Source: Chryseolinea sp. H1M3-3 (GTDB lineage: Bacteria; Bacteroidota; Bacteroidia; Cytophagales; Cyclobacteriaceae). Taken from it: DNA of 64,000 bases. Of the stretch, positions 36,481-45,362 are shown one piece after another. Both the position numbers and the translations under genes were made by a program. Under the pieces are notes generated by a model, which was not told the origin of the DNA, searched no databases, and saw nothing but the letters and a program-made list of their open reading frames with translations. The stretch covers positions 806,001 to 870,000 of the forward strand of contig NZ_JARKMY010000001.1 in assembly GCF_029360725.1 (NCBI RefSeq), written 5' to 3'. Position 1 is the first letter of the stretch. Every line of letters starts with the position of its first letter.

Positions 36481-36807
36481 CTAAGACATTTTTGGTTTAG
36501 GTTTGAAAACAGGTTTAGGTATCGACGGTTTAGGATTACCTGCCGAAGTGGTAACGGGTTTGGGTTCAACGCCAGGGGTAGCTGACGCAGGCGGAGGTGT
36601 TGCCGTGTTCAGTTCTATTTTTTCAGGAATAGATTTTAAGGGGTATTTTCTCCTGATCGGATTGATCAAGTTAAGCTTCTGAACTGTAAAACTATTGGGA
36701 TGCATTTGTTCAAATTCATACCTCCAGCTTTTCCAAAGCTCAGGCTCCGCAGTTTGAAAGGCGGCAGAATCAATTCTCTTCGAGGTCAAGTAAGTTTCCA
36801 GATCCAC
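36481..36807 (-). CDS. Hypothetical protein with Pro/Lys-rich tail
   Basis: I do not recognise this 108-aa protein. Residues 1-60 look like a small helical domain (KSWRYEFEQMHPNSFTVQKLNLINPIRR, broken by charged residues). Residues 65-108 are low-complexity Pro/Lys/Ser/Thr (KPSIPKPVFKPKPKMS). No signal peptide is present. It lies 5 nt upstream of kbl and is almost certainly co-transcribed. The upstream region is shared with the divergent threonine dehydrogenase gene. Confidence 0.6.
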   Translation of the reverse strand: MDLETYLTSKRIDSAAFQTAEPELWKSWRYEFEQMHPNSFTVQKLNLINPIRRKYPLKSIPEKIELNTATPPPASATPGVEPKPVTTSAGNPKPSIPKPVFKPKPKMS

Positions 36808-36827
36808 AACGCTAATTTACAAAAGCT

Positions 36828-36861
36828 TTGGCCAACTGAGAGAAGCCTTGCCCTAAATTTG
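36828..36861 (+). promoter_or_regulatory. Possible promoter of the threonine dehydrogenase gene
   Basis: TTG (36828-36830, within CTTTG) and a perfect -7 element TAAATTTG (36854-36861) with 23-nt spacing, at the long end of the accepted range. The start would lie near 36868, about 18 nt before the ATG. Confidence 0.45.
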
Positions 36862-36885
36862 TAATTTGACGCACGATTGTAAAAC

Positions 36886-37827
36886 ATGAAAAAAGAAAAA
36901 ATTCTTGTCACGGGAGCAGGCGGGCAGTTGGGATCTGAACTCATTTCAGGTCTTTGGAAATATTATGGTAAGGAAAATGTTATTGCAACCGATATAAAGG
37001 AGCCGCAGGGAATCCTGTCGGAAGGAAATTTTGAAATACTGGATGTCCTGAAGACTTCAAATCTGTCGGCATTACTCAAAAAAAATCGTTTCACGCAGAT
37101 TTATCATTTAGCAGCCATGCTTTCTGCAGCGGGCGAAAAAAATCCAAAGATGGCATGGCGCCTGAATATGGAGAGCTTGATCAATGTCCTTGATGCGGCG
37201 GTGGAATTTAAAATAGAAAAAGTGTATTGGCCAAGTTCCATTGCAGTGTTTGGTCCATCCACACCAAAAGTTGAAACGCCGCAGCACACCATCATGGATC
37301 CTATAACGATCTATGGAATTAGTAAACAGGCTGGAGAACGGTGGTGCGAATGGTATTATAAAAATCACGGTTTGGATGTACGCAGCTTACGATATCCAGG
37401 CATAATAGGATATAAAACAAAACCAGGTGGAGGCACTACGGATTACGCAGTAGATATTTATTGGAAAGCATTGGCCGACAAAAAATACGAGAGTTTTCTG
37501 AAAGCCGATACCTATTTGCCCATGATGTATATGCCTGATGCAGTAAAGGCCACGATAGATTTAATGGAATGTCCAAAAGAAAAAATTACTATACGATCAG
37601 CTTATAATATTTCAGGTATGAGTTTTTGTCCTTCAGAAATTGCAAGTGAAATTAAGAAGCATATTTCTGAATTTGAAATAACTTATTTGCCGGATTTTAG
37701 ACAAGCTATTGCCGACTCATGGCCAAAATCGCTTGATGATTCAATCGCGCAAAAAGATTGGGGATGGCAGCCGGAATATGATCTTAAAAAAATGACGAAC
37801 GATATCGTGAAAAATCTATCTGTTTAG
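36886..37827 (+). CDS. L-threonine 3-dehydrogenase, SDR (epimerase-like) type
   Basis: This 313-aa extended short-chain dehydrogenase has the NAD motif GAGGQLG (residues 10-16), IYHLAAMLSAAGEKNP, WPSSIAVFG with the catalytic Ser, YGISK (Tyr143, Lys147), and SLRYPGIIGYKTKPGGGTTDYAV, which is typical of the short-chain threonine dehydrogenases of Bacteroidota and related bacteria. It oxidises threonine to 2-amino-3-ketobutyrate, the substrate of the divergent kbl product. It is unrelated to the zinc-type E. coli Tdh. A sugar epimerase is the alternative, but the neighbour and the GGGTTDYAV motif argue against it. Confidence 0.88.
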   Translation: MKKEKILVTGAGGQLGSELISGLWKYYGKENVIATDIKEPQGILSEGNFEILDVLKTSNLSALLKKNRFTQIYHLAAMLSAAGEKNPKMAWRLNMESLINVLDAAVEFKIEKVYWPSSIAVFGPSTPKVETPQHTIMDPITIYGISKQAGERWCEWYYKNHGLDVRSLRYPGIIGYKTKPGGGTTDYAVDIYWKALADKKYESFLKADTYLPMMYMPDAVKATIDLMECPKEKITIRSAYNISGMSFCPSEIASEIKKHISEFEITYLPDFRQAIADSWPKSLDDSIAQKDWGWQPEYDLKKMTNDIVKNLSV

Positions 37828-39203
37828 GGTATGACCACCTTAATAGTTTCTTGTTTATTGGCCGAAAATAGTCTTAGATAATACAAACCAGATTGAATTG
37901 AATTAGGTAAGCTAACATCTGTAGTAGATTTTCTTAATTCAGACTGATAAACTGTGTGTCCCAGATGATCCATTAGTCGCACGTCAGTAGGGGTGTTGAT
38001 ATGGTCATTTAGCTCGATTGTAAAACTATGATCGATTAATGGATTTGGATAAACGCGTATACCGTCAGTGTTACTACCATTCACGAAGACAACTTTGGAA
38101 TATTCAAAAGAGCCATCAAAATCAACACTCTTCAACCTATAATAGTTTTTGCCATTTTTTACTTCTTTATCTAAATATTCATACGCCACATTTATATCCG
38201 GCCCTCCCTTACCCTTTACTTGTGCAATTGGTAAAAAGCTTAAGTCTTCTTGGGCTCTTTCGATTTGGAAGTAATCAAAATCTTTTTCCATTGAGGTATT
38301 CCAAACAAGTTGAACGCCTTGAGCAACTTGTTCAGCCTCAAATCTTAACAATTTTATTGGAAGCGAGGAAGTACACGTCGTTCCCGAAGCAATACCTGAT
38401 CCGCCGATTTCAATTTTCGCATTTAAGCAGCTTAGTGATTGCGGCGTTGCTGAACCACAGTCGCTTATACCGCGCCAAGCATTACCTCCAGTATCAACTG
38501 TCCCAGAGCCTCCATTATTAGGAAGATCAAAAAACAACGACGACGTGCCGCAAAATACATATCCCTGAAGTGTATAAAGACTAGCAGGTATGTTAGTGCC
38601 GGAGAAACTAACATTATAGTTCAGCCTAACATCATAGTTATAGCCCCATGTACAAGGCGAGGTTTCAACTAGGATCTGTGTTGCCCACACATTAATATAA
38701 ACTTTATATCCGTCAGTCGATGTTATTGTACACGAACCTAGGGAAGTATAACAACCGCACCCTGACGTTCCTTCTCCAGAAACCGGTGTATGCCCATTAC
38801 TTACATAACTGGGGCCTGTAATATTTCCTAGACTTCCCGTATACTCTGACGGCCCCGTCCCAATTGATAATTGATCAGAACTACCGTTCCCAAGAATTTG
38901 AGCGCCCGACTCAATAATCACTTTCGAAGTGGCACTGAGACTCATTTTACCATTGCTACTCAAATCTAACGTTCCAAGTATAATCAAAAACATGTAAGTT
39001 GAATTGCTATATAAATTAGATGACACTGAAATTGTATTGGCGTTTTGTATAATTACTGTGTCGTTTGCCACCGGTACGACGCCTCCTACCCAACTACCAG
39101 TAGCCGTCCAGTTACCATTTCCCGCAGAATAAATCTTCCGCGCGAAAGATGAGCTTGAGATACTTAGCACTAGTAACCCGATAAAAATTGCCTTGAGTCG
39201 CAT
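37824..39203 (-). CDS. Secreted protein with type IX sorting domain (type A)
   Basis: From the ATG at 39203 the product is 459 aa with signal peptide MRLKAIFIGLLVLSISSSSFA. ATGs at 39227 and 39224 are alternatives. The start of the mature protein (SAGNGNWTATGSWVGGVVP, NDTVIIQNANTISV) resembles beta-helix/G8-like surface repeats. The middle is Ser/Gly/Cys-rich. The last 75 residues are a type IX secretion C-terminal domain (IRVYPNPL, VRLMDHLGHTVYQ, LPNSIQSGLYYLRL, KVVIP). It would be exported by the SprA-containing system encoded in this window. Its stop overlaps the end of the convergent dehydrogenase gene by 4 nt. Confidence 0.85.
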   Translation of the reverse strand: MRLKAIFIGLLVLSISSSSFARKIYSAGNGNWTATGSWVGGVVPVANDTVIIQNANTISVSSNLYSNSTYMFLIILGTLDLSSNGKMSLSATSKVIIESGAQILGNGSSDQLSIGTGPSEYTGSLGNITGPSYVSNGHTPVSGEGTSGCGCYTSLGSCTITSTDGYKVYINVWATQILVETSPCTWGYNYDVRLNYNVSFSGTNIPASLYTLQGYVFCGTSSLFFDLPNNGGSGTVDTGGNAWRGISDCGSATPQSLSCLNAKIEIGGSGIASGTTCTSSLPIKLLRFEAEQVAQGVQLVWNTSMEKDFDYFQIERAQEDLSFLPIAQVKGKGGPDINVAYEYLDKEVKNGKNYYRLKSVDFDGSFEYSKVVFVNGSNTDGIRVYPNPLIDHSFTIELNDHINTPTDVRLMDHLGHTVYQSELRKSTTDVSLPNSIQSGLYYLRLFSANKQETIKVVIP

Positions 39204-39492
39204 TGTAGTTAAATGATTTTGCATCAATTACACAAGAAACCCGCCAAAACACGGTAGCACATTGGTGTAGATCAAAACAGTGTATGAATTCTATATCATT
39301 AGGCTTTTTTGAGGCTATCTGCCAAAACCGGGGTTAATACCTTTCCGCGAAATCCCGGAACCGAGGCCCATTCTGGGACGCCAGAGACCAGATCAGATAT
39401 CATTTTTCAAATCACCTTTTTAATAAATTCCTTTTTCCAGAACAAAAAGCTCAATAAGTTGCGTTAATCACTAAGAAGTAAAGTGCAGCCCT

Positions 39493-40269
39493 ATGAGAAA
39501 CTTTCAGATCCAATACAGCAATAAGGTTTTAACCGTAACGATTTCTCGTCCAAAAGCTTTAAATGCTTTGAATGCCGAGCTATTAGAGGAACTAAACGAT
39601 ATCATCCAGGAACTTTACCAAAACAATGATACCAGGGGTCTTATTCTTACTGGCGATGGCGACAAAGCTTTTGTAGCAGGTGCCGATATAAAAGAATTGG
39701 CCCTGTTAACCCAGGAGCAAGCCCTGGAACTTGCAAAAAGCGGACAAGCACTGTTTAAGAAAATTGAAGACTGCCCTAAACCAATTATCGCCGCGGTTAA
39801 CGGTTTTGCATTGGGTGGTGGATGCGAGTTAGCGATGTCTTGTCATATCAGAATAGCAACAGAAAACGCAAAATTTGGCCAACCCGAAATAAACCTGGGC
39901 ATCATCCCCGGCTACGGTGGCACTCAGCGATTAACGCAGTTGGTAGGAAGAGGCAAAGCATTGGAACTGATGCTTACCGCTGATCAAATTTCCGCGCAAG
40001 AAGCGAAGTTGCTCGGTTTAGTCAATCATGTTGTTTCCAATCGTGATGAATTAATGTCGACGGCTAATGCTATTATGAATAAGATCGTAAGCAAAAGTCC
40101 GCTGGCCGTAGCGAACATTATCAAAAGCGTAAACGCAGGCTTTGGATTTGAGAACGCCGGGTACGCGACAGAGGCAGAATGCTTCGCCGCTAGCACTGCC
40201 ACCAATGATTTTAAAGAAGGGACAAAGTCTTTTATCGAAAAACGTCAGCCAAGTTTTACGGGCAGGTAG
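39493..40269 (+). CDS. Enoyl-CoA hydratase/isomerase family protein
   Basis: This 258-aa crotonase-fold protein has RPKALNALNAELLEEL, the oxyanion-hole motif AFVAGADIKELA, AVNGFALGGGCELAMSCHIRIA, and the catalytic pair in GQPEINLGIIPGYGGTQRL (both Glu residues present). It most likely hydrates short-chain enoyl-CoA in fatty-acid or amino-acid breakdown. The exact substrate cannot be told. It stands alone in a 265-nt upstream gap that shows no consensus promoter. Confidence 0.92.
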   Translation: MRNFQIQYSNKVLTVTISRPKALNALNAELLEELNDIIQELYQNNDTRGLILTGDGDKAFVAGADIKELALLTQEQALELAKSGQALFKKIEDCPKPIIAAVNGFALGGGCELAMSCHIRIATENAKFGQPEINLGIIPGYGGTQRLTQLVGRGKALELMLTADQISAQEAKLLGLVNHVVSNRDELMSTANAIMNKIVSKSPLAVANIIKSVNAGFGFENAGYATEAECFAASTATNDFKEGTKSFIEKRQPSFTGR

Positions 40270-40294
40270 TTGTTTGTCGCCGTTTGTAACAATT

Positions 40295-40310
40295 GTTTGA
40301 TCAATCAAAC
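40295..40310. repeat. Inverted repeat after the enoyl-CoA hydratase gene
   Basis: GTTTGAT-CA-ATCAAAC, perfect 7-bp arms. It lies 26 nt past the upstream stop and 44 nt before the flippase ATG. It could be an operator or a weak terminator. There is no T-run. Confidence 0.4.
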
Positions 40311-40314
40311 TAAT

Positions 40315-40351
40315 TTAGCCGAACGATTAGAAGCTAACGTATAACGGCTAA
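40315..40351. repeat. Inverted repeat directly before the flippase start codon
   Basis: TTAGCCG (40315-40321) pairs with CGGCTAA (40345-40351), enclosing CGATTAGAAGCTAACG, which can also pair partly. It ends 2 nt before the ATG, so a folded mRNA leader could hide the start. It shares TAACG/CGATTA words with the spacer repeat at 2839-2871. Confidence 0.4.
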
Positions 40352-40353
40352 CG

Positions 40354-41796
40354 ATGGGCAAACTTAAAAGACTGGCAGGTGAGACTGTCCTCTATGGATT
40401 AGGAAGTATCGTTCCTCGTTTCCTGAACTTTTTATTAGTACGTCTACACACAGATGTTTTCTTACCGGAAGAATATGGGATTATAACCAAGATTTTATCC
40501 TATGTAGCGGTAGTCAACATCATCTTCATGTTTGGTATGGAGACGGCATACTTTCGATATGCAACCAAACCAGGCGCGAATGAAAAAAGGATATTTGACC
40601 TGGCTCAAACAGTCGTTATCTCGATTAGCCTGTTTCTGTCTATCATCCTGATTGTAAAAGCCAACGCCATCGCGGATGTCATGGACATCGGTGGACGCGG
40701 CACACTGATCATCTGGTTTGCCATCATCATGTTTATTGATGCCGTTGTAGCGATTCCCTTTGCCCGCCTGCGATTACAAAAGAAACCGATCCCCTTTGCG
40801 GTAGGAAAAATTCTTAACATTCTCATCTTAATAGGATTGAATGTTTACTTTCTAAAAGTCGTGTATGACCCTTCCATCGGTATAGAATATATCGCCCTTG
40901 CCAACTTATTTGCCAACGCATTTTATCTTTTGATTTTCGGACGAACATTAATTTCATGGCGGCCATCATTCGACAAAGAAATTTCCATGTCCATGTTTAG
41001 TTATGCGTACCCAATCATGATAACCGGTTTGGCAGGGATGACAAGCGAGATGTTTTCGCGGCAAACCTTGGATTGGTGGCTTCCAGAAAATTATTACCCA
41101 GGCCAAACCCCTAAATATGCACTGGGAATTTTTAGCGCCTGCTATAAATTGTCAGTACTCATGGGGTTGGCCATCCAGGCATTCCGTTATGCCGCTGAAC
41201 CCTTCTTTTTTTCAAATGCAGCCGACAAACAGTCTCCTGAGCTTTTCGCGAGAGTCAACCATTATTTTGTCATTGTCTGTTGTGTGTTGCTGTTGGGGGT
41301 AGGAATCAACCTTGACATATTAAAATATTTTTTGGGTGACGCGAAATATTGGGAAGGCCTTTCTATCGTACCGATCCTTTTATTAGGCTACTTATTCAAC
41401 GGAGTGTACTATAATTTTTCGATCTGGTTTAAACTAACAGATAAAACATATTACGCAACCATAATAACTATTGTCGGAGCGCTCATTACCATCGCCGCCA
41501 ATTATGTTTTAATTCCAATTGGGGGTTATATGGGTAGTAGTTGGGCTACACTAATATGCTATCTATCCATGGCTGCCATGTGTTACTTTTTAGGCCAGAA
41601 ATATTATCCAATACCCTACAATATTCCTAAAAGCCTCGGGTACATATTTGGAACTACGTTGTTAGTGTATCTGACAAACGCAGTGTTCATTGAAAACCAA
41701 TGGGCTGCGACAACCTTTCACTTTGTAATAATTCTAGCTTATCTTTTCATTGTTTATTTGATTGAAAAGAAAGCGCTACGACCGCTAACAAATTGA
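40354..41796 (+). CDS. Oligosaccharide flippase (Wzx/MATE-like polysaccharide transporter)
   Basis: This 480-aa protein has about 12-14 hydrophobic helices through its length. It opens with LAGETVLYGLGSIVPRFLNFLL, the pattern of the polysaccharide biosynthesis/MOP exporter family, in which the first helix contains GxG.xxxR. Members flip lipid-linked sugar repeat units across the inner membrane. The sugar nucleotidyltransferase gene 41 nt downstream supports a polysaccharide or LPS role. No glycosyltransferase genes are present in the window. Confidence 0.87.
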   Translation: MGKLKRLAGETVLYGLGSIVPRFLNFLLVRLHTDVFLPEEYGIITKILSYVAVVNIIFMFGMETAYFRYATKPGANEKRIFDLAQTVVISISLFLSIILIVKANAIADVMDIGGRGTLIIWFAIIMFIDAVVAIPFARLRLQKKPIPFAVGKILNILILIGLNVYFLKVVYDPSIGIEYIALANLFANAFYLLIFGRTLISWRPSFDKEISMSMFSYAYPIMITGLAGMTSEMFSRQTLDWWLPENYYPGQTPKYALGIFSACYKLSVLMGLAIQAFRYAAEPFFFSNAADKQSPELFARVNHYFVIVCCVLLLGVGINLDILKYFLGDAKYWEGLSIVPILLLGYLFNGVYYNFSIWFKLTDKTYYATIITIVGALITIAANYVLIPIGGYMGSSWATLICYLSMAAMCYFLGQKYYPIPYNIPKSLGYIFGTTLLVYLTNAVFIENQWAATTFHFVIILAYLFIVYLIEKKALRPLTN

Positions 41797-41837
41797 TTTT
41801 TTTCTAGTTTTACTAGTCATCAAAACACCATGATTGC

Positions 41838-42848
41838 ATGAACATTATTATCCCAATGGCCGGCCTCGGCAAGCGTTTACGACCGCACACACTCACCACA
41901 CCAAAGCCATTGCTACCTATTGCCGGGAAGCCCATTGTGCATCGATTGGTAGAAGACATAGCCAAGGTTTGCCCTGAGAAAATTGACTCCATCGGATTTA
42001 TTATCCATCCTAGTTTTGGAAAAGAAGTAGAGGACAGCCTGAAAGGAATTGCTAAGGAAGTGGGCGCCACCGGGAAAATCTATTACCAGGATAAAGCAAT
42101 GGGTATTTCTCATGCATTGTTATTCGCTAAAGAACTTTTTAAAGGTAAAGTTATAGTTGCCTTTGCTGACACCTTGTTTAAAGCTGAATTCAAACTTGAT
42201 ACAACCCAAGACGGAATTATCTGGGTACAGCAGGTTTCCGATCCGTCCCAGTTCGGGGTCGTGCGCCTGGATGGAAGCGGCCAGATTATTGAATTGGTTG
42301 AAAAGCCGACCGACTTTGTTTCCGATCTTGCCATTATTGGAATCTATTTCTTTAAAGACGGTGAAGCCTTGGCCAGGGAAATGCAATATCTTATTGATCA
42401 TGATATAAAGGACAAAGGGGAGTTCCAATTCACGTCAGCGCTTCAAAATTTCAGTAAAAAAGGGGCGAAATTAGTTCCAGGATTAGTTACGGAGTGGCTC
42501 GACTGCGGCAATAAAAATGTCACAGTCCAAACTAATCAGCGTTATCTTGAGTTTATCAAAGACCAACCACTTGTTTCAAAAAAAGTCAAACTCATTAATT
42601 CATTGATTATACCCCCATGTTTTATTGGCGACGGCGTAATCCTTGAAAATTCCGTGATTGGGCCATATGTTTCTGTGGGTGAGAATTCGCGGGTTGTAGA
42701 TAGCCGCATCAGGAATTCTATCATTCAAAAAGAAGCGACCCTTCGAAACGCCATGCTTGAAAATAGCATGTTGGGGAATTTCACTATTTTTGAAGGTTCT
42801 GTGCAGGACTTAAGTTTGGGAGACTTCAATTCAATAACGCAACATTGA
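41838..42848 (+). CDS. Sugar-phosphate nucleotidyltransferase
   Basis: This 336-aa protein has the nucleotidyltransferase signature IIPMAGLGKRLRPHTLTTPKPLLPIAGKPIV split over residues 3-34, a Rossmann-like catalytic half (to about 240, with VAFADTLFK and LVEKPTDF), and a C-terminal left-handed beta-helix with hexapeptide repeats (about 250-336; FIGDGVILENSVIGPYVSVGE). It would activate a hexose 1-phosphate with NTP. The nucleotide and sugar (glucose, mannose or other) cannot be decided. Its stop codon overlaps the TTG start of the next gene. Confidence 0.87.
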   Translation: MNIIIPMAGLGKRLRPHTLTTPKPLLPIAGKPIVHRLVEDIAKVCPEKIDSIGFIIHPSFGKEVEDSLKGIAKEVGATGKIYYQDKAMGISHALLFAKELFKGKVIVAFADTLFKAEFKLDTTQDGIIWVQQVSDPSQFGVVRLDGSGQIIELVEKPTDFVSDLAIIGIYFFKDGEALAREMQYLIDHDIKDKGEFQFTSALQNFSKKGAKLVPGLVTEWLDCGNKNVTVQTNQRYLEFIKDQPLVSKKVKLINSLIIPPCFIGDGVILENSVIGPYVSVGENSRVVDSRIRNSIIQKEATLRNAMLENSMLGNFTIFEGSVQDLSLGDFNSITQH

Positions 42849-44614
42849 AAATAACAAAGGCAAATAGTATAGTAGGATTAATCGTCGTGCTAATGATTGC
42901 AGCACCGCTTTCAGTTTGCGCCCAACGCAAAAAGAAAGAATCAGGAGATGTGTTTGCGTCGGGTTTGAAATTAAGAGAAGCTGAGTTCTATTTTACCGAA
43001 GGCGAAAAATTTTTCATTCTGGAAGACTTCGCCAAAGCCCTGTTGTATTATCAGCGTGCATTAGAAATCACGCCCGACAATGCTACCATTCATTACAAGA
43101 TCGCAGAAGTACTGTCGCGTAGCAATAAACAGGAAGATTTATTGAAAGCCTCCTTCAGTATCGAAAGTGCTTTGAAGCTGGAAAAAAAGAACAAATATTT
43201 TTATCTACTAGCAGCAAATATTTACGGAAGTTTGACAAAGTTTGATAAAGCAGCCTGGGCATATGAGACGCTTATTGATGAAGTGGAGGGTACTGAAGAG
43301 TATTTATATGAGTTGGCAGCTGTCTACCAATACGCCAACAAATTTGACGAAGCTGTTAAAACCTACAATCGTGCTGAAAATGCATTAGGAGTATCCGAAG
43401 TGTCTTCTGTTCAAAAAATGAGGATTCTCATTGAACAAGGTAAACTCAAGGAGGGTATAGCAGAAGGGGAAAAACTGATTAGTACATACCCGGGTGAAGA
43501 ACGATACATCATGGCCTTTGGAGAGATTCTTTCACAAAAAGGCCACCGAAATGAGGCTATCAAATATCTTGAAAAATTTACCCACGAAAATAAAGATTCC
43601 GGCAATGCATTGATGTTGCTGGCAGGTATGTATCGTGACAATAAGCAGGAAGAAAAAGCAAGACCTTTGTTACTTAAACTTTTTGAAGACAACACCATTG
43701 AAGTCAGTAGTAAAATTATTATTCTCGCTTCGTACAACACCGAACTGAGTCAAAACAGAGCGAAGAAAATTTCTGATCCCGATAAAGAAAACTTTGCGCT
43801 CTTATTGTTTGAAAAACTTAGCCGTGAAAGCTCGACTCATCCAAACGTTCATATTATTGGTGGCGATTTATATTTAGCGACCGGAAAAAACCGTGAAGCC
43901 GTTAAACAATATGTGCAGGCAGTGCAGTCTGGAGATGTAAACTATGAAGTATGGCAAAATCTGCTCTACCTTGAAGTTCAGCTAGAACAATTTGATGATG
44001 TAATCAAACATGCAGACCAGGCGTTGGAGTTATTTCCTAATCAGGGCATGTTGCATTACTTTCATGGATTCGCACACTTACGCAAACGTCATTACGACGA
44101 AGCGGTTTTTTCCCTGGAGCAAGCAAAAAAGTTGACACGTTCAGATCCAAACTTTATGAGCGACATTAGTAATATGCTTGGGGACGCTTATAATTCCATG
44201 AAAGTGTACGATAAGTCAGACAAAGCTTATGATGAAGCATTAACATTAAATCCCAACAACAATACAGCGTTGAATAATTACAGTTACTACCTGGCGCTGA
44301 GAAAGACCAATCTTGAGAAAGCGGAGAAGATGTCTGCGCTCCTAACAAAAAACGAACCCGAGAATCCAACTTTTCTTGACACTTATGCATGGGTATTATT
44401 CACAAGGGAAAAATATAAGGATGCAAAAAAGGTAATCGAACGAGCCATCAGTACCGGAAAAGCCAACGCTACACATTTCGAACACTATGGCGATATTCTT
44501 TTTAAACTTGGCGATGTAAACGCTGCTGTTCAGCAATGGGAAAAAGCAAGAGGGATGAACGCCAACAGCGAAATATTAAACAAGAAAATAGCGAACAGAA
44601 AAATGTATGAATAA
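42845..44614 (+). CDS. Exported tetratricopeptide-repeat protein
   Basis: The 589-aa product starts at TTG 42845, overlapping the previous stop (TTGA). From there it has a signal peptide (MKITKANSIVGLIVVLMIAAPLSVCAQ) that no later ATG would keep whole. The remainder is at least ten TPR units, for example FILEDFAKALLYYQRALEIT and KVYDKSDKAYDEALTLNPNN. It is a scaffold for protein complexes, likely periplasmic or at the outer membrane. It overlaps the DUF4292 lipoprotein gene by 8 nt, and the order nucleotidyltransferase-TPR-DUF4292-EnvC indicates one operon for envelope assembly. Confidence 0.85.
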   Translation: MKITKANSIVGLIVVLMIAAPLSVCAQRKKKESGDVFASGLKLREAEFYFTEGEKFFILEDFAKALLYYQRALEITPDNATIHYKIAEVLSRSNKQEDLLKASFSIESALKLEKKNKYFYLLAANIYGSLTKFDKAAWAYETLIDEVEGTEEYLYELAAVYQYANKFDEAVKTYNRAENALGVSEVSSVQKMRILIEQGKLKEGIAEGEKLISTYPGEERYIMAFGEILSQKGHRNEAIKYLEKFTHENKDSGNALMLLAGMYRDNKQEEKARPLLLKLFEDNTIEVSSKIIILASYNTELSQNRAKKISDPDKENFALLLFEKLSRESSTHPNVHIIGGDLYLATGKNREAVKQYVQAVQSGDVNYEVWQNLLYLEVQLEQFDDVIKHADQALELFPNQGMLHYFHGFAHLRKRHYDEAVFSLEQAKKLTRSDPNFMSDISNMLGDAYNSMKVYDKSDKAYDEALTLNPNNNTALNNYSYYLALRKTNLEKAEKMSALLTKNEPENPTFLDTYAWVLFTREKYKDAKKVIERAISTGKANATHFEHYGDILFKLGDVNAAVQQWEKARGMNANSEILNKKIANRKMYE

Positions 44615-45362
44615 AACGATCGGGCTTATCGTTATTGTATGTTCGACGCTTGTTCTGTCGTGTAGCAAGAAAGTTGTAAGCCCAGTTACACCTTCTTCCT
44701 CTACCCCAACACTCTCCATCGAGGAAATTGATTTTGAATATCTTCAGGGGAAGGCTCGTATGGTATTACGCGATTCCAAAAAAGAACGCGATGTAAAAGC
44801 AAATATCCGGATACGAAAGGATAGCGTGATCTGGATGACATTTTCTGTGATCGGTGTCCAGGGAGGAAAGGCGCTCATCAACAAAGATTCAATCACCATC
44901 GTTAGCAATGTCGACAAAGAATACTATGTTTTCGATTATACTGAACTTTCGAAGCGATATAATTTCGATATTAACTTCGACGTTATTCAAGCTGCAATGC
45001 TTGGAAACCTGATTAATCCACGCTCGGACAACGACGAAATTATTCAGGAAACATCTTACTTTGTATTGAAGCAAAACGCAGAAACAATTAGTGTTTCGAA
45101 TTTTATTAATTCGGCCAGTATGAAGATAGAAAAGGTGGAAATGAAAGAAACCAACACTAATAATTCGCTTGTTCTCAATTACTCAAACTTTCAACCGCTG
45201 AGCAATAAGTTATTTCCATACAATGGAACGATCAATGTGTTTTACAAAACGCTTTCCGGGATTTTGAACACAACGATAATTTTCGAATACAACAAAGCTG
45301 AAGTTGGTGATAAAGAACTTAAGTTCCCCTTCAATATTCCAAAACGATATGTTCGAAGGTAG
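44607..45362 (+). CDS. DUF4292 lipoprotein
   Basis: This 251-aa lipoprotein has the signal MNKTIGLIVIVCSTLVLSC (lipobox LVLSC, Cys19). The mature domain (about 40-250) looks like a LolA/LolB-like half-barrel: DFEYLQGKARMVLRDSKK, VIWMTFSVIGVQGGKALI, YNFDINFDVIQAAMLGN, NYSNFQPLSNKLFPYN. DUF4292 proteins are restricted to Bacteroidota and have been compared with lipoprotein carriers, a role not shown for this one. It overlaps the TPR gene before it and the EnvC-like gene after it by 14 nt. Confidence 0.85.
   Translation: MNKTIGLIVIVCSTLVLSCSKKVVSPVTPSSSTPTLSIEEIDFEYLQGKARMVLRDSKKERDVKANIRIRKDSVIWMTFSVIGVQGGKALINKDSITIVSNVDKEYYVFDYTELSKRYNFDINFDVIQAAMLGNLINPRSDNDEIIQETSYFVLKQNAETISVSNFINSASMKIEKVEMKETNTNNSLVLNYSNFQPLSNKLFPYNGTINVFYKTLSGILNTTIIFEYNKAEVGDKELKFPFNIPKRYVRR

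Noticed and set aside
38039-38521. 160-codon frame opposite the type IX cargo gene
   Set aside because: No signal, domain or promoter, and it lies wholly inside a well supported gene.
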